A stretch of DNA of 64,000 bases from Rhizomys pruinosus (Eukaryota > Chordata > Mammalia > Rodentia > Spalacidae): contig VZQC01004541.1 in the NCBI GenBank assembly GCA_009823505.1, positions 378,909 through 442,908 of the forward strand, in the 5' to 3' direction. Shown here in pieces: positions 44,273 through 56,702 of this stretch (its first letter is position 1; each line of letters starts with the position of its first letter). Below the pieces are notes generated by a model, which saw nothing but the letters and a program-made list of their open reading frames with translations, did not search any database and was not told the DNA's origin. Made by a program: the position numbers and the translations under genes.

Positions 44273-45060
44273 AATGTGAATGGTTTCTCTCATGGGAATG
44301 TGGGGAGGGGTTTGCCACGCAGTTACAAATCTATCTTATTGCACCTGACACATCCAGGCCCCTGGGAAGCAGACACTATATGTGCTCCCCGGTATCAGTC
44401 AGGAAGACGGCCAAAGTGAGAGAAGGGGAGCCTGTGCCAAAGTAACTTGCCAGAGCCTGAATCTCTCACTGGAGCAGAATCCCACAGAAACACATGACTG
44501 GACAGGAGGTACCGCCCTGCACAAGGACTCTGAGCTGCAAAGATGAGCCCTTGTATGCCATACAGTCAGTCATTGTAACCATCCGCACGTTCAGATGCAC
44601 TGGCACAAGGCTGACCCAAGTCCTGTGTTTACACAGGAATCAGACAGAGCAAAGACAGCAGCTGAGGGTGGGAAGTCCACATTTCAATAACCCAGCAGGG
44701 GTGGGAGATTCAAAAGAGACCAGAGGCAAAAGTCTTCCAGGAAGTGAGGCTAAGGCCTGTCCATCCCAGTCAGCCATGGGCTGCCCACCTGGGGGTGGGA
44801 CGCCCACTGGCAGTGAGTGATGTTCTTATGATTCTGAGGCAGGGGCTGGTGGGACCCTCAGGTCTCACCCCCTGCCCACCTGGCTGTGCTCACTCGCTGG
44901 TAGCAGTCCAAGCAGGAGAGAGGAAAAGAGGCCGTGGGGAGATGAAATTTAAGTGGAGTAGGAGCTTCTGAGGTGGCTTGCCTCGCTTCTGAAAATAGAC
45001 GCAGATGGAAGTCAGCCCCTTCCAAACTTCCCATGAAATCTGAAAGGGTGGGAGGACCAA
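43971..45060. other. Unassigned, with a (GA)n tract
   Basis: (GA)n lies at 44219-44269 on the plus strand, preceded by a short GT run. The rest holds no gene or recognised repeat. Confidence 0.55.
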
Positions 45061-45061
45061 A

Positions 45062-45235
45062 AGGAGATGGCTCAGTCTGGAAAATGCCTGCCATGCAAGC
45101 CTGAGATCAGATCCAGTTCCCAGGCATCTGGAACCCAGCACTGGGAAGCTGAGTCCCGAGAGCTCACTCAACAGCCAGCCTAGCAGAATCGATGGACCCC
45201 AGGTTCAGTGACAGACTATCTCAAAAAATATGCAA
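45062..45235 (+). mobile_element. B4-type SINE
   Basis: ID-like head (GATGGCTCAGTCTGGAAAATG) followed by a B1-like half (CAGCACTGGGAAGCTGAG, CAGTGACAGACTATCTCAAAA). Confidence 0.75.
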
Positions 45236-45460
45236 GGGCTAAAGAAAGGGCTCGACAGAGAAGAACACTTGCTTCTCTGGCAGGGGACCCAAGTTTGTTT
45301 GGGATCGCGCAGCAGGCAGCTCACGACCACCTGTAACTGTATTTCCAGGGGCTCTGACACCCTCTCCTGGCCTCTCAGGGAGCTACATTCACTTGCACAT
45401 ACACGCAGAGAGAGATACATGTAGACACATAATTTTTTAATAATAAAAATAAATCTTAAA
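45236..45460 (+). mobile_element. B2 SINE, older copy
   Basis: Diverged B2 (GGGCTAAAGAAAGGGCTCG head, A/T-rich tail). Confidence 0.7.
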
Positions 45461-45473
45461 GAATTAGAGAAAT

Positions 45474-45717
45474 GGGGCTGGAGAGATGGCCTAGCGGTTG
45501 AGAGCGCTGACCGCTCTTACAGAGGACCCGGGTTCGATCCCCAGCACCCACATGGCGGCTGAGAACCGTCTGAAACTCCAACTCCAGGAGAACTCCAGTT
45601 CCAGGGGAATCCGACACCCTCTTCTGACCTCCGCGGCATTGCACGACACGGGTGCACAAACCTACATGCAGACAGCACACTCATACACATACAAAAAAAA
45701 ATAAAAAATTAAATTAA

Positions 45718-45753
<36 letters not shown>
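45474..45753 (+). mobile_element. B2 SINE, young copy with long A tail
   Basis: Complete B2 (GGGGCTGGAGAGATGGCC, GGGTTCGATCC) ending in about 34 consecutive A. AAGAATTAGAGAA and AAGATTAGAGAA flank it. The long pure tail suggests a recent insertion. Confidence 0.95.
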
Positions 45754-45756
<3 letters not shown>

Positions 45757-45960
45757 TTAGAGAATTGGCCCAGGGGTTAAGAACACTCACTATTTTCCAG
45801 AGGAACCAGATTCAATTCCCAGCACCTATACAGAAGCTAACAACCATCTTATAACTCCAATTACAGGGGATCCAAAGCCTCTTCTGGCTCCTGGGCAATG
45901 CATGACAAGGAACATGTACAGGAACACATGCAGGCAATACACTCATATAACATATATATA
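45754..45960 (+). mobile_element. B2 SINE, older copy
   Basis: Diverged B2 body; the younger B2 inserted at its head. Confidence 0.75.
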
Positions 45961-46001
45961 GGATATGATAAAATATTTTTCATTTAAAATCTATTTTTGG
46001 G

Positions 46002-46200
46002 AGGGCGGGACCCGGGCGCTGGGCCAGAGGGTCCGGAGAGTCCGGCGGCCAGGGTGGCTGCGCCTTTGGGCAGGATACCCAGAAGCCACCTGGGCGAGTA
46101 GCTTGGGAGCTGGGGCCTTGAGGGCGGGACCCGGGCGCTGGGCCAGAGGGTCCGGAGAGTCCGGCGACCAGGGCAGCTGCGCCTTTGAGCAGGCTGCCGG
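46002..46200 (+). promoter_or_regulatory. L1 5' UTR monomers, GC-rich 119-bp type
   Basis: One full unit (46002-46120) and a second that matches for about 80 bp. Both begin AGGGCGGGACCCGGGCGCTG and are CpG-rich. Position and tandem form match rodent L1 promoters. The unit differs completely from the monomer at 3036. Confidence 0.8.
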
Positions 46201-46468
46201 GCAGCGGGCTAGATCAGGCATAACCCCCCCCCCCACGCCATCGGTGAGAATCCAAGTGGACTCCTTTTTTTGGAGAACCTTCAGAACAAGAAGAGAAGGT
46301 TGCTTTGGCTTCCATATCTAATGCAATAACAAATTGAAAAGCAGACAAGTCAACTACTCCATAAACAAGGAGGAGGAAGGGGAACAAAAAAAAAAAAAAA
46401 AAAAAGTATCTGAAGGAGGAAGCAAAACCATCCGCTATTTGTGATCTAAACCACAAAGGGAAGCCCAC

Positions 46469-47835
46469 ATGCCAGGGACCGATGAAGGGGCAACATGGGA
46501 AGGCACAGGATAATCCTGCCCCAAGCTCTACCAAACCTGTAGGTAGCAACTATGCAATGGGAACCCCTTGGAGGAAGACCAAGGACCAGCATCTTAGAGG
46601 AATAATTGCACGACCTATGAGAAGCTAAATAAAAAACACAATGAAAGGCAAGAAGATAAAAAAAAAAAGGAGAATGAAAAATTCAAAAAGTGACCTAGAT
46701 GGATACAATGACAAACATCAGAAGAACTAATTTTCAGGAACAGATTGACAACTCCGGAAAGAACTAGGGGAGAAAAAAATAAAAGAATATAGAGAACTAA
46801 GAGAGAGAAGTGACAAAACTCAACAAAGGTCCTAGAGGGATAACAATGAAAAACTCAGAAGAACTAAAGGAAACAGACACAACAACCCCAGAAAGACTAG
46901 AGGGAGAAAAAACAAACTCGAAAGGAAGTAGAAACACTGAAAAGAAGCAACCAACGAAGTAAGGGCACCAAGAAAGAGATTGAGAGCGACACCAAGAAGA
47001 GTTGGGAGCTCAAAAGAATGGAAGTACTTAAACAAAACACAGGATGAAACCAAAAACGGAATTATAGAACACACATTCAATCAAGAGAAAGGAAAGGAAA
47101 ACAGCCCTCAGCTAGTAGAATGGAGGAAAGCAGAACAAAGAATATCAGAATCTGGAAGATATACAGAGCAATTAAAAGCTCAAATAAAGACTCGAAAAAA
47201 TTAAAAAATACACAAACGTGTGATAACCAGGAATATGGGGACACTATGAAAAGGTCAAACGTTCATAGCATGAGGAAGGAGAGAAGAAATCTCAAGAGTA
47301 ATCGTATTGTGCAGATTTCAACAGAATAATAGATGAAAATTCCCCAAAAAAAAATAGACAAACCATACAAAGACAAGAAGCACATAGACCCCAAACAGAC
47401 AAGATAAAAAACACCCCTCGCCATATTATAGTTAAAAAATGCTAGTGCCCAAAACAAAGAACAAAATCTGAGGCTACAAAAAAAAATAGTCACACATACA
47501 AAGTGAAAACCCATCGAATTACAACTGACTTCTCGCCCAAGCCATGAAAGCAAGAAGAACCATGAGCAAAGCATTCCCCAGTGTTAAGGGACTATGATGC
47601 CAAACCCAAATACTTACCAAACGAAAAAATGTCGACTTACTGAAGGAGAGAGTAAAAATCTTCCATGACATAAACAGGTGATGGAATACATGGCCTGGAC
47701 AACCAACTCTTCAATAAAATACCTTGAAGAATTCAAAGGGCAGAAGAGAGGAGCACAATCCTCAACACCTAGGAAAAGAAACAAATAAACATAAACCATA
47801 GGGCAAAATCAGCGGCTAGAAAGCCCGAAATGGAA
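46469..47835 (+). pseudogene. L1 ORF1, riddled with frameshifts
   Basis: Corresponds to the ORF1 at 3497-4742: an ATG at 46469, a charged coiled-coil region at 46700-47000, and the C-terminal RNA-binding region at 47250-47560. No frame stays open beyond about 75 codons. If the indels are sequencing errors, the real copy may be far more intact. That cannot be judged here. Confidence 0.75.
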
Positions 47836-47859
47836 CATAAAAATGAAAGGAAGCAAACA

Positions 47860-50800
47860 TCCCCTTTCAATTTATAACCTTAAATATTAATGGGCTTAAA
47901 AATGGTCCCATCAAAAGGCATAGCTGTGGAGATGGATATGGAAACAAAACCCATCTTATGCTGTCCTACAAGAAAACCATCTCATTTCAAGGATGGCACC
48001 ACAAGGTAAGGATGAAGAAAAATTTCCACAAAAAAAACAACAAGATCCCAAGCAAATGGTACAAAAAGAAAGCAGGTGTGGCTTTCTATATCACACAAAC
48101 TAGACTTCAATCAAAAGAAATCAAAAGAGACAGAAGAGGGTACACTGCAAATCTTTATTAAGTAACAATTGACGATGAAGATTCACAATCATAACATATA
48201 TGCACCAAACACCGGGGCACCAAACTTTATAAAGACATTTCTTCTTGGACCTCAAGGCACCAGATTAACCCCAGCACACTAATACTAGGGGACTTAACTA
48301 ACCCATTAAGTCCCTAGACAGGTCACAGGACAAAGGAAGAACAAGAGAGACATCTGAACTAATGACACATTAACACCAAAATGGACTCACAGACATCTAT
48401 CGAATATATGTCCACCAAAACAACCAGAGAATACCTTCTACTCAGCACCGATGGAACATTCTCCAAAATAGACCATATACTCGGACACAGGGAAAAACTC
48501 AACAAATATTAAAAAGAGTTGAAAGAATTTCATGCATTCTATCAGACCACAGTGCAATAAAACTCAATTAGCAACAGCCAGAAAAACCATACATCCGACA
48601 GGAAACACATGGACTTAAACCAACACTCTCTGAATAATAGTGGGTCAAGGAAGAAATAAAGAAAGAAATAAAAACAAAACTTCCTGGAACGAATGACAAT
48701 GTATAAAACAACACAGACAAATCATGGGACACTTTAAAATCAGTCCTAAGCAAGGGAAGGTTTATAAGCTCATAAGTTGCCTACATTAAAAAAAACGAAA
48801 AACACAGTGGAAATGAACCTAACACGCAGCTAAAAACTACTCGAGAACAACACAAGAACTCAAACTGAGCAGACAAGAAGAAATAAACAAAAATCAGAGC
48901 AGAGACAATGAAATCAGAAACAAAGAAAAACCATACAAAAAATCATGAATCAAAAGCGGTTCTTTGGAGAATAAACAAGATGGAATACAGACCTCTGCCC
49001 AGTTAACCAAAAGAAAGAGGGAACACTCCAAATCAAAATCAATAATCTGTGACGAAAGGGGAAAACATCACAAGCAACAGATCGAAAGAATCCAGACAAT
49101 CATACGGGTACTACTTCAAAAACTTATACTCACGAGTTGAAAACCTAGAAGAAAATGGATGCAATACTGAAATATGGGAATAACATAAAGCTCAACCAAG
49201 AAGAATTGACAGCCTAAACAGACCAATAGTACAGGAAATCAATGATTATAAGTAGCCTCCCAACCAAAAAAATGCCATGCCCGGATGTTTCTTCAATACG
49301 CAGAATTTTATTAAAATATTTGCGAAAAGATGTACAACACATTACTACTTGAAATGTTTAAGTAGAAGTTACATAACGAGAGGGTTTCTCCCAGAAGTGC
49401 TTCTATGAAGGCCAGCATTATCCGACTACCAAAAACCAGGGAAAGATACAACCAAAAAAGGAGACCAAAATATAGTACCCATATCCCTGAATGAACACAA
49501 TGCCAAAATTCTAACAGGATTCTGGCAAATCGCCAACAGACTCATATCAAGAAAATCATCCACCAGACCAGTTGGTTCATACAGAGATGCAGGGATGGTT
49601 AACAACGAAAATCAATAAACACAATCGAAACATAATCAATGGACATGAAGACAAAAACCACACCTCATCTCATGTGATGCGGGAAAGCCTTTGACAAAAT
49701 CCAGCTCCATTCATGTTTAAAGTCTCGTGAGGGAATTGGCCTAGAGGGTCATTCCTCAATGACATCAAAGCTATATACAGGCACCCACGGCCAATCATCC
49801 TAAATGGGGAATGCAGAAGCATTCCCTTGAAGGTCGGAACTCGGTCAAGGCTGCCCCCTGCACACCACTCCTTTTCAAATATAGTGCTGGAAACCCTTGC
49901 AATGGCATAAGGCAAGAAATGAAATTAACGGAGTTCTAATTGGAAAAGAGGAATCAAGCTATCCCTTTTTGGCTGATGAATGATTGTCTACCTAAGTGAT
50001 GCTAGAAACTCCACCAGCACAAACTCCTAGAAAGATTAAGAGCTTTGGGAAAGTGGACAGGAAAAAAGAAATCATAGAAAAAATCAGTAGCCGTTCTTTA
50101 CACCAAAACAACAGCAACTGAAGAAGGACTTCAAAGGAGACCTCCCATCACAATAGCCTCAAAAACCACATAAAATACTAGGAACAAACCTGAACAAAGA
50201 CACCAGTACTCTACAACAAAATTTAACCCCTGAAAAGGAAATTGAGAAGACATCAGAAGATGGACAAAACTTCCCATGCGCTGGAGTGGGAAAATAAATA
50301 TAGTAAAAATGTCCACTCTACCCAAAAACACTATGTACTGATTTAATGCAATCCAATTACAATCCCCCAAGAGTTTCTTACAGGCTTGAAAAAAAATCCT
50401 CATTTCATTGGAAAAACAAAAGACCCCGATATAGCCACAAGCAAACCCTGAGTGAAAAAGCAATACAGGGGGATCGCTATACCAGCATCCAAACTATATC
50501 ACAGGCTATATCCAATAAGAAAAGCACTGTGTCTGGCACAAAAATAGACCAGTTGACCATGGAAAAAAACAGAAGATCCAACCTGATCCATACAATTTCA
50601 AGCCACCTCCTATGACCAAGGGGGCAATGAAGCCACCAATGGAGGAAAGACAGATCTTCAGCAAGTGGTTTGGCAACAAACTGTGTCACCACTTGTAGAA
50701 GAATGAAGATTAATCCTAGCCTTCACCTCTGTACAAAGTCAACTCCATATGGATTCAAAGACTTAACGCTGAAACCCAATACTCTGTAGGTGATGACGAG

Positions 50801-51690
50801 AAGCTTGCACGCAGACTACAAGGACATAGGTGTTAGGAAAAGGACTTCCTAAGACGACAGCAGCTCACAAGAAATAAGCTATGACAATGACAAATGGGAC
50901 CCTCAATTAAACTCAAAAGCTTCTGTACATCAAAGGAAGCAATAAAGGAAGTGAGGAGTAGGGACCCAACAGAGTGGGGTAAAACCTTCACAGCAATACA
51001 TCGACAGGCATTAATTTCCGAGTATACAAACTACTCAAAAACAAAGAAGAAAGAAAACAAATGAACATCTCAAACGATGGAGCAAAGATCTGAATAGAGA
51101 TTCTAGAGGAGGAATTAGAGTGGCCGAGAAACACTTAAGAACTGGTTCAACATCTCTGATAATTAGGAGAAATGCAAAACAAAACCACTTTGCAGAATCA
51201 CCTTATCTCCAATAAGACTGGCTAGGATAGGAACACGAATGACACAAATGCTGGAGAGGTTCGGGAAAAGGGGAACACTCCATCCATTGCTGGTTGGGAA
51301 TGTAAACTGATACAGCCACATGGAAAGCCAGTGTGGACAACCCCTTAAAAGGACTCAAAATTAGCCTCTTTTTGACCCAGTCATACATCACTGGTATATA
51401 CCCACAAGACACAACTTACTGCAAAGATACATGCACAGATGTTTTTTGCAGCTCTGTTCACAAGTAGCAAAACGCTGGAACCAGCCAAGGTGCCCCCTCA
51501 ACTGATGAGTGGGATAGAGAAAAAGTGGTACTGTATTACAATCGGAGTTTAATGCACGCAGTAAAGAGGGACAACCAATCATGAACTTTGGCAGGGTAAA
51601 TGGATGGAGCTGGAAGACATTACGTTGACATGAAGTACCACCGTCCCAGAAAAACAACGACAAATGGTGTCCCTCATATGTGGATGTAGA
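47860..51690 (+). pseudogene. L1 ORF2, riddled with frameshifts
   Basis: ORF2 order is preserved from the endonuclease start (TTAAATATTAATGGGC near 47880), through the SDH block (about 48540), the RT region (about 49840-50010), to the C-terminal block (about 51380-51660). Open stretches rarely exceed 70 codons. The indel load looks technical. Confidence 0.8.
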
Positions 51691-52845
51691 ACAACCCCAC
51701 CAGATATAAATATTCTTCTCATGGAGAGGGATCAAGTAAAAAGAACACAACCGAAAAAGACTGGCATCAGAAAATTGGACGAAAATGGTGGAATGGGCAG
51801 TGGATGGGTGGAGGAGGGACACTGGATGTATTTCGATCAAGGCATTTTAAGATTGATGTGAGTTTCAGCAAGTACTCAGTTTCGCCTAGGAAACTGCTAC
51901 AGGATACAGGTGTTTAGGACTTAGTAAAAGTAAATATGTTGTATATTAAACAACATTGGTTACAGACTCTGATAAAAACGGTAATGCATCTGAGTTAAAT
52001 TAGATATTATTCGCTGTTGTCCACATTTTTTACAAAAATGAATAGAGAAAAAAAAAACAATAACTTTGGGATTGGCAATACAAATGTTTCTCTATAATTT
52101 CTCTGTTGTACAGTAGCACACTCGATAGCACTCTCTTTAAGATGATTTATGCAAAAAATTAAGTTTGCTTTTCCCAAGTGTAATGCATATGATAGTACAC
52201 CCAAAACAACATGGGTGAAATCTGAGGAAAGATGTGCCTGATGACACCCTAGTAGTTATGTATATACAACGTCTGCTGGGACTCATGGGTTTAAAAAAAA
52301 AGGGGGGAGGGGGGAATATGGCCGAACGAGTGGAGGATGATGTGTGAAATGCGCAAAGTATTCAATAAAAAAATGTTGAAAAAAACGGGGGGGATACAGA
52401 CAGTGATAACCTTTTAGTCAAAACCGTGCATTAATCAAATCTTAAAATATATAACTATGGGAAAAGATTGTTTGTTCCAACAGGCAAAATGTCACAACTT
52501 AACGGATGAGAAAGAAAGAACAGCTTTGCATTGTGTAGGATGTAACCAAAAAGTGGCAACTGAAAGGTGACCTGTACGAGAACATGTGAAAGAAGAAAAC
52601 GCCTCAGCATTGTACCATTAAACATCGAATCCTTCTGTGGATCTACATGTCAACAATATTTCATAATGAGTCCTAGATGAAACATTACCTTCTAGGTGCA
52701 CCAAACAAGGTTTTGTATAAAGTTTCTTGCCTTCCCCCCCCATAGAACAAAGAGAAATAGCGATGATTGACGTCTTCCTCCAACTGTAAATTGGAGATAA
52801 CTATTATAGAGGTAATCTCTTATTAAAACCAGTAAAAATGCCTTC

Positions 52846-52878
<33 letters not shown>

Positions 52879-54093
52879 CAAGATACTGTGAAAAGGATTA
52901 TACTCTGTTAAGAACCAAAGTCTAATACTTAACGTCCTTGGGCTATCACTTAGGCAAATATATTAATGGCAGGAGCTCTGACATCAGCAAAAGATTGTTC
53001 TACCAGGGGGCTGTTGGCCAGGGGATCAAGGCCCACAAAAATGTAAGGGCTCCTTGCCCCTAGGTTGGGATACCTGAGGAGGAGAGGCGACAAGACCCTG
53101 CTGCCGAAGACATGACCTACCATCAGAGGGTGTATTGGACCGCACATGCAAGTGTACACAGATATGCCTCTGGAATGCCAGAGAAGTTACCAAAGCCATA
53201 AACCAATAAAGCCAATTATGGGTTCCCTGGTCAAGCAAGACTCCACCGTCACGCACCAGCTACACCTCACCGCCTGGAAATACTGTGCATCAGAGGCAGC
53301 CACATGTGCCTGTATATCCAAATCTAATTGGCTATTGGCTCCTCCTTGGAGGAATAACCCATGCTGATGCCACAAGGCCTACTCCTTACAGGTTAGGAGA
53401 TGTTATAAGCCCCAGTAAGACCCTGTCCTCTTCTCAGGGGGTAAAAATGTAATTCAACATATCATCCAAACATATGTGTCTATGCCAAAGTAACCTACCA
53501 TAACTATTAGTGCTGCTTAAATACCTATATATCTAATTGCTTGTGCTTCATTAGTAGGATCGAAAGGTTACTCCTGAACAAACTGTCAGCCCATGAAAGG
53601 AAACAGCCAGAATTGACCAGAATCCAAGTCAACAGCTCCAGAGAGAGAGGACTGTTTTACTTCTCATCCACCTGTGCCCCTTTTCTAAGCCTAGGGAACA
53701 ATCTGCGGAAGAGGGGGAGTGGTAGAATGTAAAGGCTGCGATTGGGGTGAACGGTGAAACTACAGCGATGTAGTCTGGACACTCATTTGATCAACTTGAT
53801 TGAACAAACAACCTGTCACCCCCCACTGAATGGTGGGACTGTGGGGGTTTGAGCACAACAAACAATCTACACAGTCTGTAGATTGGTTTTGCATGAAGGA
53901 TGCTTATACTCATGGATTATCACTTATAGTTAAAAAATGAAAAAAAAAACCTTAAAGATGCAGGACAGTTATGGCAGAATACATGATCTGGGATGGGGTG
54001 GGGGTGGGGGGGAAGGGAAAGGGAAATATGCCTGATCTGAATTGGAAAATGATGTACGAAATGCACAAACCATCAATAAAAATTAAATTTAAA
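51691..54093 (+). mobile_element. L1 3' UTR, long type (about 2.4 kb)
   Basis: Non-coding. It contains in order the block also found at 13040-13325 (to about 52000), a possible nested duplicate of the L1 end (52310-52388, with its own CAATAAAAAA), the 1.5-kb block shared with 29830-31370, and the terminal end shared with 1760-1850. The downstream target-site copy proves that this whole region belongs to one insertion, or to an insertion containing nested pieces. Confidence 0.75.
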
Positions 54094-54107
54094 AAAATCT
54101 ATTTTTG

Positions 54108-54225
54108 AGACAGCGGGGCCTGAACCTGCTATGTAGACCAGGTTGGCCTTAAACTCACAGAGATCCACCTCCCTCTGCCTCCCAAGTGCTGGGATTAAAG
54201 GCTCCCACCACCACGCCTGACCCTA
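54108..54225 (-). mobile_element. B1 SINE, the L1 target
   Basis: Antisense B1 (GCTATGTAGACCAGGTTGGCC to CACCACGCCTGAC). The L1 entered at its tail. Confidence 0.88.
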
Positions 54226-54545
54226 ATCTTTAAAATCATCTTTTAAAGATACATATAAAAATGCCAAAATGAAACCTATGACTTCACACGCTAATTAAAA
54301 ATAAATGTGTGTGTGTGTTCCTTTGAGAATAGCTTATCAGAGGACTAAAATAAAAGTCTCATTTGATCCTTCAAATGTGAACTTTGGAGCATGAAAATGT
54401 AAGTGCTGTGTACATCATTTTGGAACTTTTTAAATCTCACATTTTCAAGATTTCAGTCACTCAACATAACAGCAAAGTAATATGGAATTTTTCCTGAAAA
54501 ACCACACAAATAAACTATGACATCCAGTGTTTAAAAATCAGTAAC
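54226..54545. other. Unassigned A/T-rich sequence
   Basis: No gene or recognised repeat. Confidence 0.5.
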
Positions 54546-54548
54546 CAA

Positions 54549-54745
54549 GAGCCTGGAGAGATGGCAGAGGACCTGGGTTCAATTCCTACCACCTATACAG
54601 CAGGTAACAACTGTCCAAAACTCTAGTTCCAGGGGCTCCAACGCCCTCCTCTGACCTCCAGGAGTACTGAGCAACATGTCATACATCTCAATGTTCAGGC
54701 AATACACTCATACACATAAAATTTAAACTTAAATTTAAAAATAAA
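54549..54745 (+). mobile_element. B2 SINE with internal deletion
   Basis: Starts GAGCCTGGAGAGATGGCAGAGGACC, lacking the box A to box B interval. Confidence 0.8.
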
Positions 54746-54767
54746 CAGTAACCCAAAAGTCTTTCAA

Positions 54768-54865
54768 ACTGGGTGTGATGGTACGTTTGTGATCCCAGAA
54801 CTTGAGAGGCTAAGGCAGGATCACGAGTTTCAGAACAGCCTGGACTATGTATTGAGATGGCACCC
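54768..54865 (+). mobile_element. B1-like SINE, diverged
   Basis: GGGTGTGATGGTACG head and GGCTAAGGCAGGATCAC block; the end is lost. Confidence 0.65.
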
Positions 54866-56702
54866 CAAAGCACTTTCCTACCACTCACTCCTGCTGAGAA
54901 GCTCAGGCTGATGTAGCTCATGCTGCCCAGTGTACCTGTTTACCAGCTGCAGGGTGGCAGTGTGAAGGACCTCAAGTCAACTGCAGCCTGGAATTCCATG
55001 GCAGGGGACTGCCAGGGCTTTGTGGGTTTGGCTGTCCCCTCCAAGGTCTCTGCCCGCCAGATCTGAGAGCAGGATGCAAACACATGGGTGACTAGAAGTA
55101 AGTCTCAGGGAGTGACCCCAAGATGACCCAATCCAAGCCCTGGCAGGTCTCTGGAACACTGACCAGTCCCCAGTGAGTCCAATCTTTAGGGTATGATACA
55201 GTGTGAATGTGAATCCCTGGGTGTGGGAGAAGGTGAGTCAACTAGAGCATATCAGAATGGGTGTGTGTATGAGTCTGCATGTATGCATGTATATACACTA
55301 GAAAGTATGCTATTAGGCAGTATGTGTTCATATGTGCATGATTTATGTGTGTGCTGAGCACTGAGCATGTGCGTGTGTGTGTGCACGTGTGTGTGTGTGT
55401 GTGTGCACAAGGCATGAGACTATGTTACTGGACAATGTGTGAATGTGTGTATTTATGCAAGTGTACAGTGAACACTTGCAAGTGTTATCAGGCAATGTGA
55501 GTGTCTCTGTGAAATTATGTCTTTCTGTGCATGTGTACTGAGCACTGTGCACATGTGCTCTAAGCATGCAGTTGTGTTACCAGGTAGTACCAATGTATTT
55601 CATCTGTGTATGTGAATGTGCTCAGCTGTGTGCTGTTGGCAGTGTGTATTATTGGTAATGTGTGTATCTATATATATATTCTGGGCTCTTGTGTGTGCAT
55701 ATGTGAGTGTGTGCTGGGAAGTGTGTATTATTGGGAAACGTGCATATTATAAGGTTGTGTGTGTGTGTGTGTGTGTGTGTGTCCATGTTGCTGAGAAGTG
55801 TGACTTATTGGTCAGTATTATGTTTGTGGCCATGCACTGGCATATGTATTCATCCTAACATGCATTTTCTACATCCATGTAGGGAATTCAAAACCACAAA
55901 AGGAGGTCAGTTCTCCCAAAACAATCGTTTAGAGCTGGTTTGTCTCCTGATTAATTGGAGTGTCCTTTCTCCTAAAGTCCCCATCTGTCTGCTTTATATG
56001 AACAGGTCACTTATGCCTCTGGGATATTTACATTTCTTATTCTTCTGCTTCATCTGTATTTACTGAACTCAATGACCTCTCAGATTCTGGAAGAGTGACA
56101 TTTTTAAGATATTAATGAGAAGACGAGGACATTCCAGCTGGGAGCCTAGCGACAAAGGGTCACTTGATCCTTTGACATCTCCCCCACCATTCTGAGCAAA
56201 GCGGCTACAAAAGGACCTGGAGAACCTGGGGCCATCTGCCCATGGTCACCTGTGAGTGTCAGTGAAGCACATCACGAAGCACCAAAACAAAACCAGGAAA
56301 CAGGAGAGGTGGGAGCAGCAAATGTCATGCCCCAAGGAAGGCAGCCAGATGCAGGCAAGGAGACAGAGCCGGGCGAGCTATCTACCTGCATCCCCCAGCT
56401 ACTTGTCAGAGTGAGAGAATGCAGGTGCAAGCCTGCCACCCAGAGGAAAGCCCTCGCTGGCTGGAACAGGGGATGTGGTATGCCTTTTACTCCTGTGGGA
56501 AAAAAAATCACAAGTCCACCAGGAAAACAATGCCCATCCCACTCCCCCAGGGACAGTCAGAAAAGGAAATACACAATCTAAAACCCAGACAGAAACTACA
56601 TGGACAAACAGCTGACAACTCCACTCGGATGAACTTGAAAGGGCCAAGGACCATGAAGATGCATCCAGCCTGTGCCAGTGTGGTCAAGAGTGTGTGGGTG
56701 CC
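54866..56702. other. Unassigned; TG-rich degenerate tandem zone
   Basis: 55250-55860 is TG-rich with loosely repeated phrases (GTGTGTGCTGAGCACTG, TTACCAGGTAGT) and pure GT runs at 55371-55405 and 55755-55782. The remainder holds no recognised gene. Confidence 0.5.

Larger units (their letters stand above)
46000..54093 (+). mobile_element. LINE-1, about 8.1 kb, both ends present
   Basis: Bounded by an exact 14-bp target-site duplication, AAAATCTATTTTTG, at 45986-45999 and 54094-54107. In order: GC-rich promoter monomers, 5' UTR, ORF1 from about 46469, ORF2 from about 47860 to 51690, a long 3' UTR and an A-rich end. The insertion hit the A-tail side of an antisense B1. One-base insertions and deletions are very frequent from about 46600 to 53400, far more so than substitutions in pieces I compared with 7880-8110. 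That pattern suggests uncorrected long-read sequence rather than age. Confidence 0.9.

Noticed and set aside
56252..56581. 109-codon plus-strand frame
   Set aside because: No known domain; several overlapping frames of similar length on both strands.
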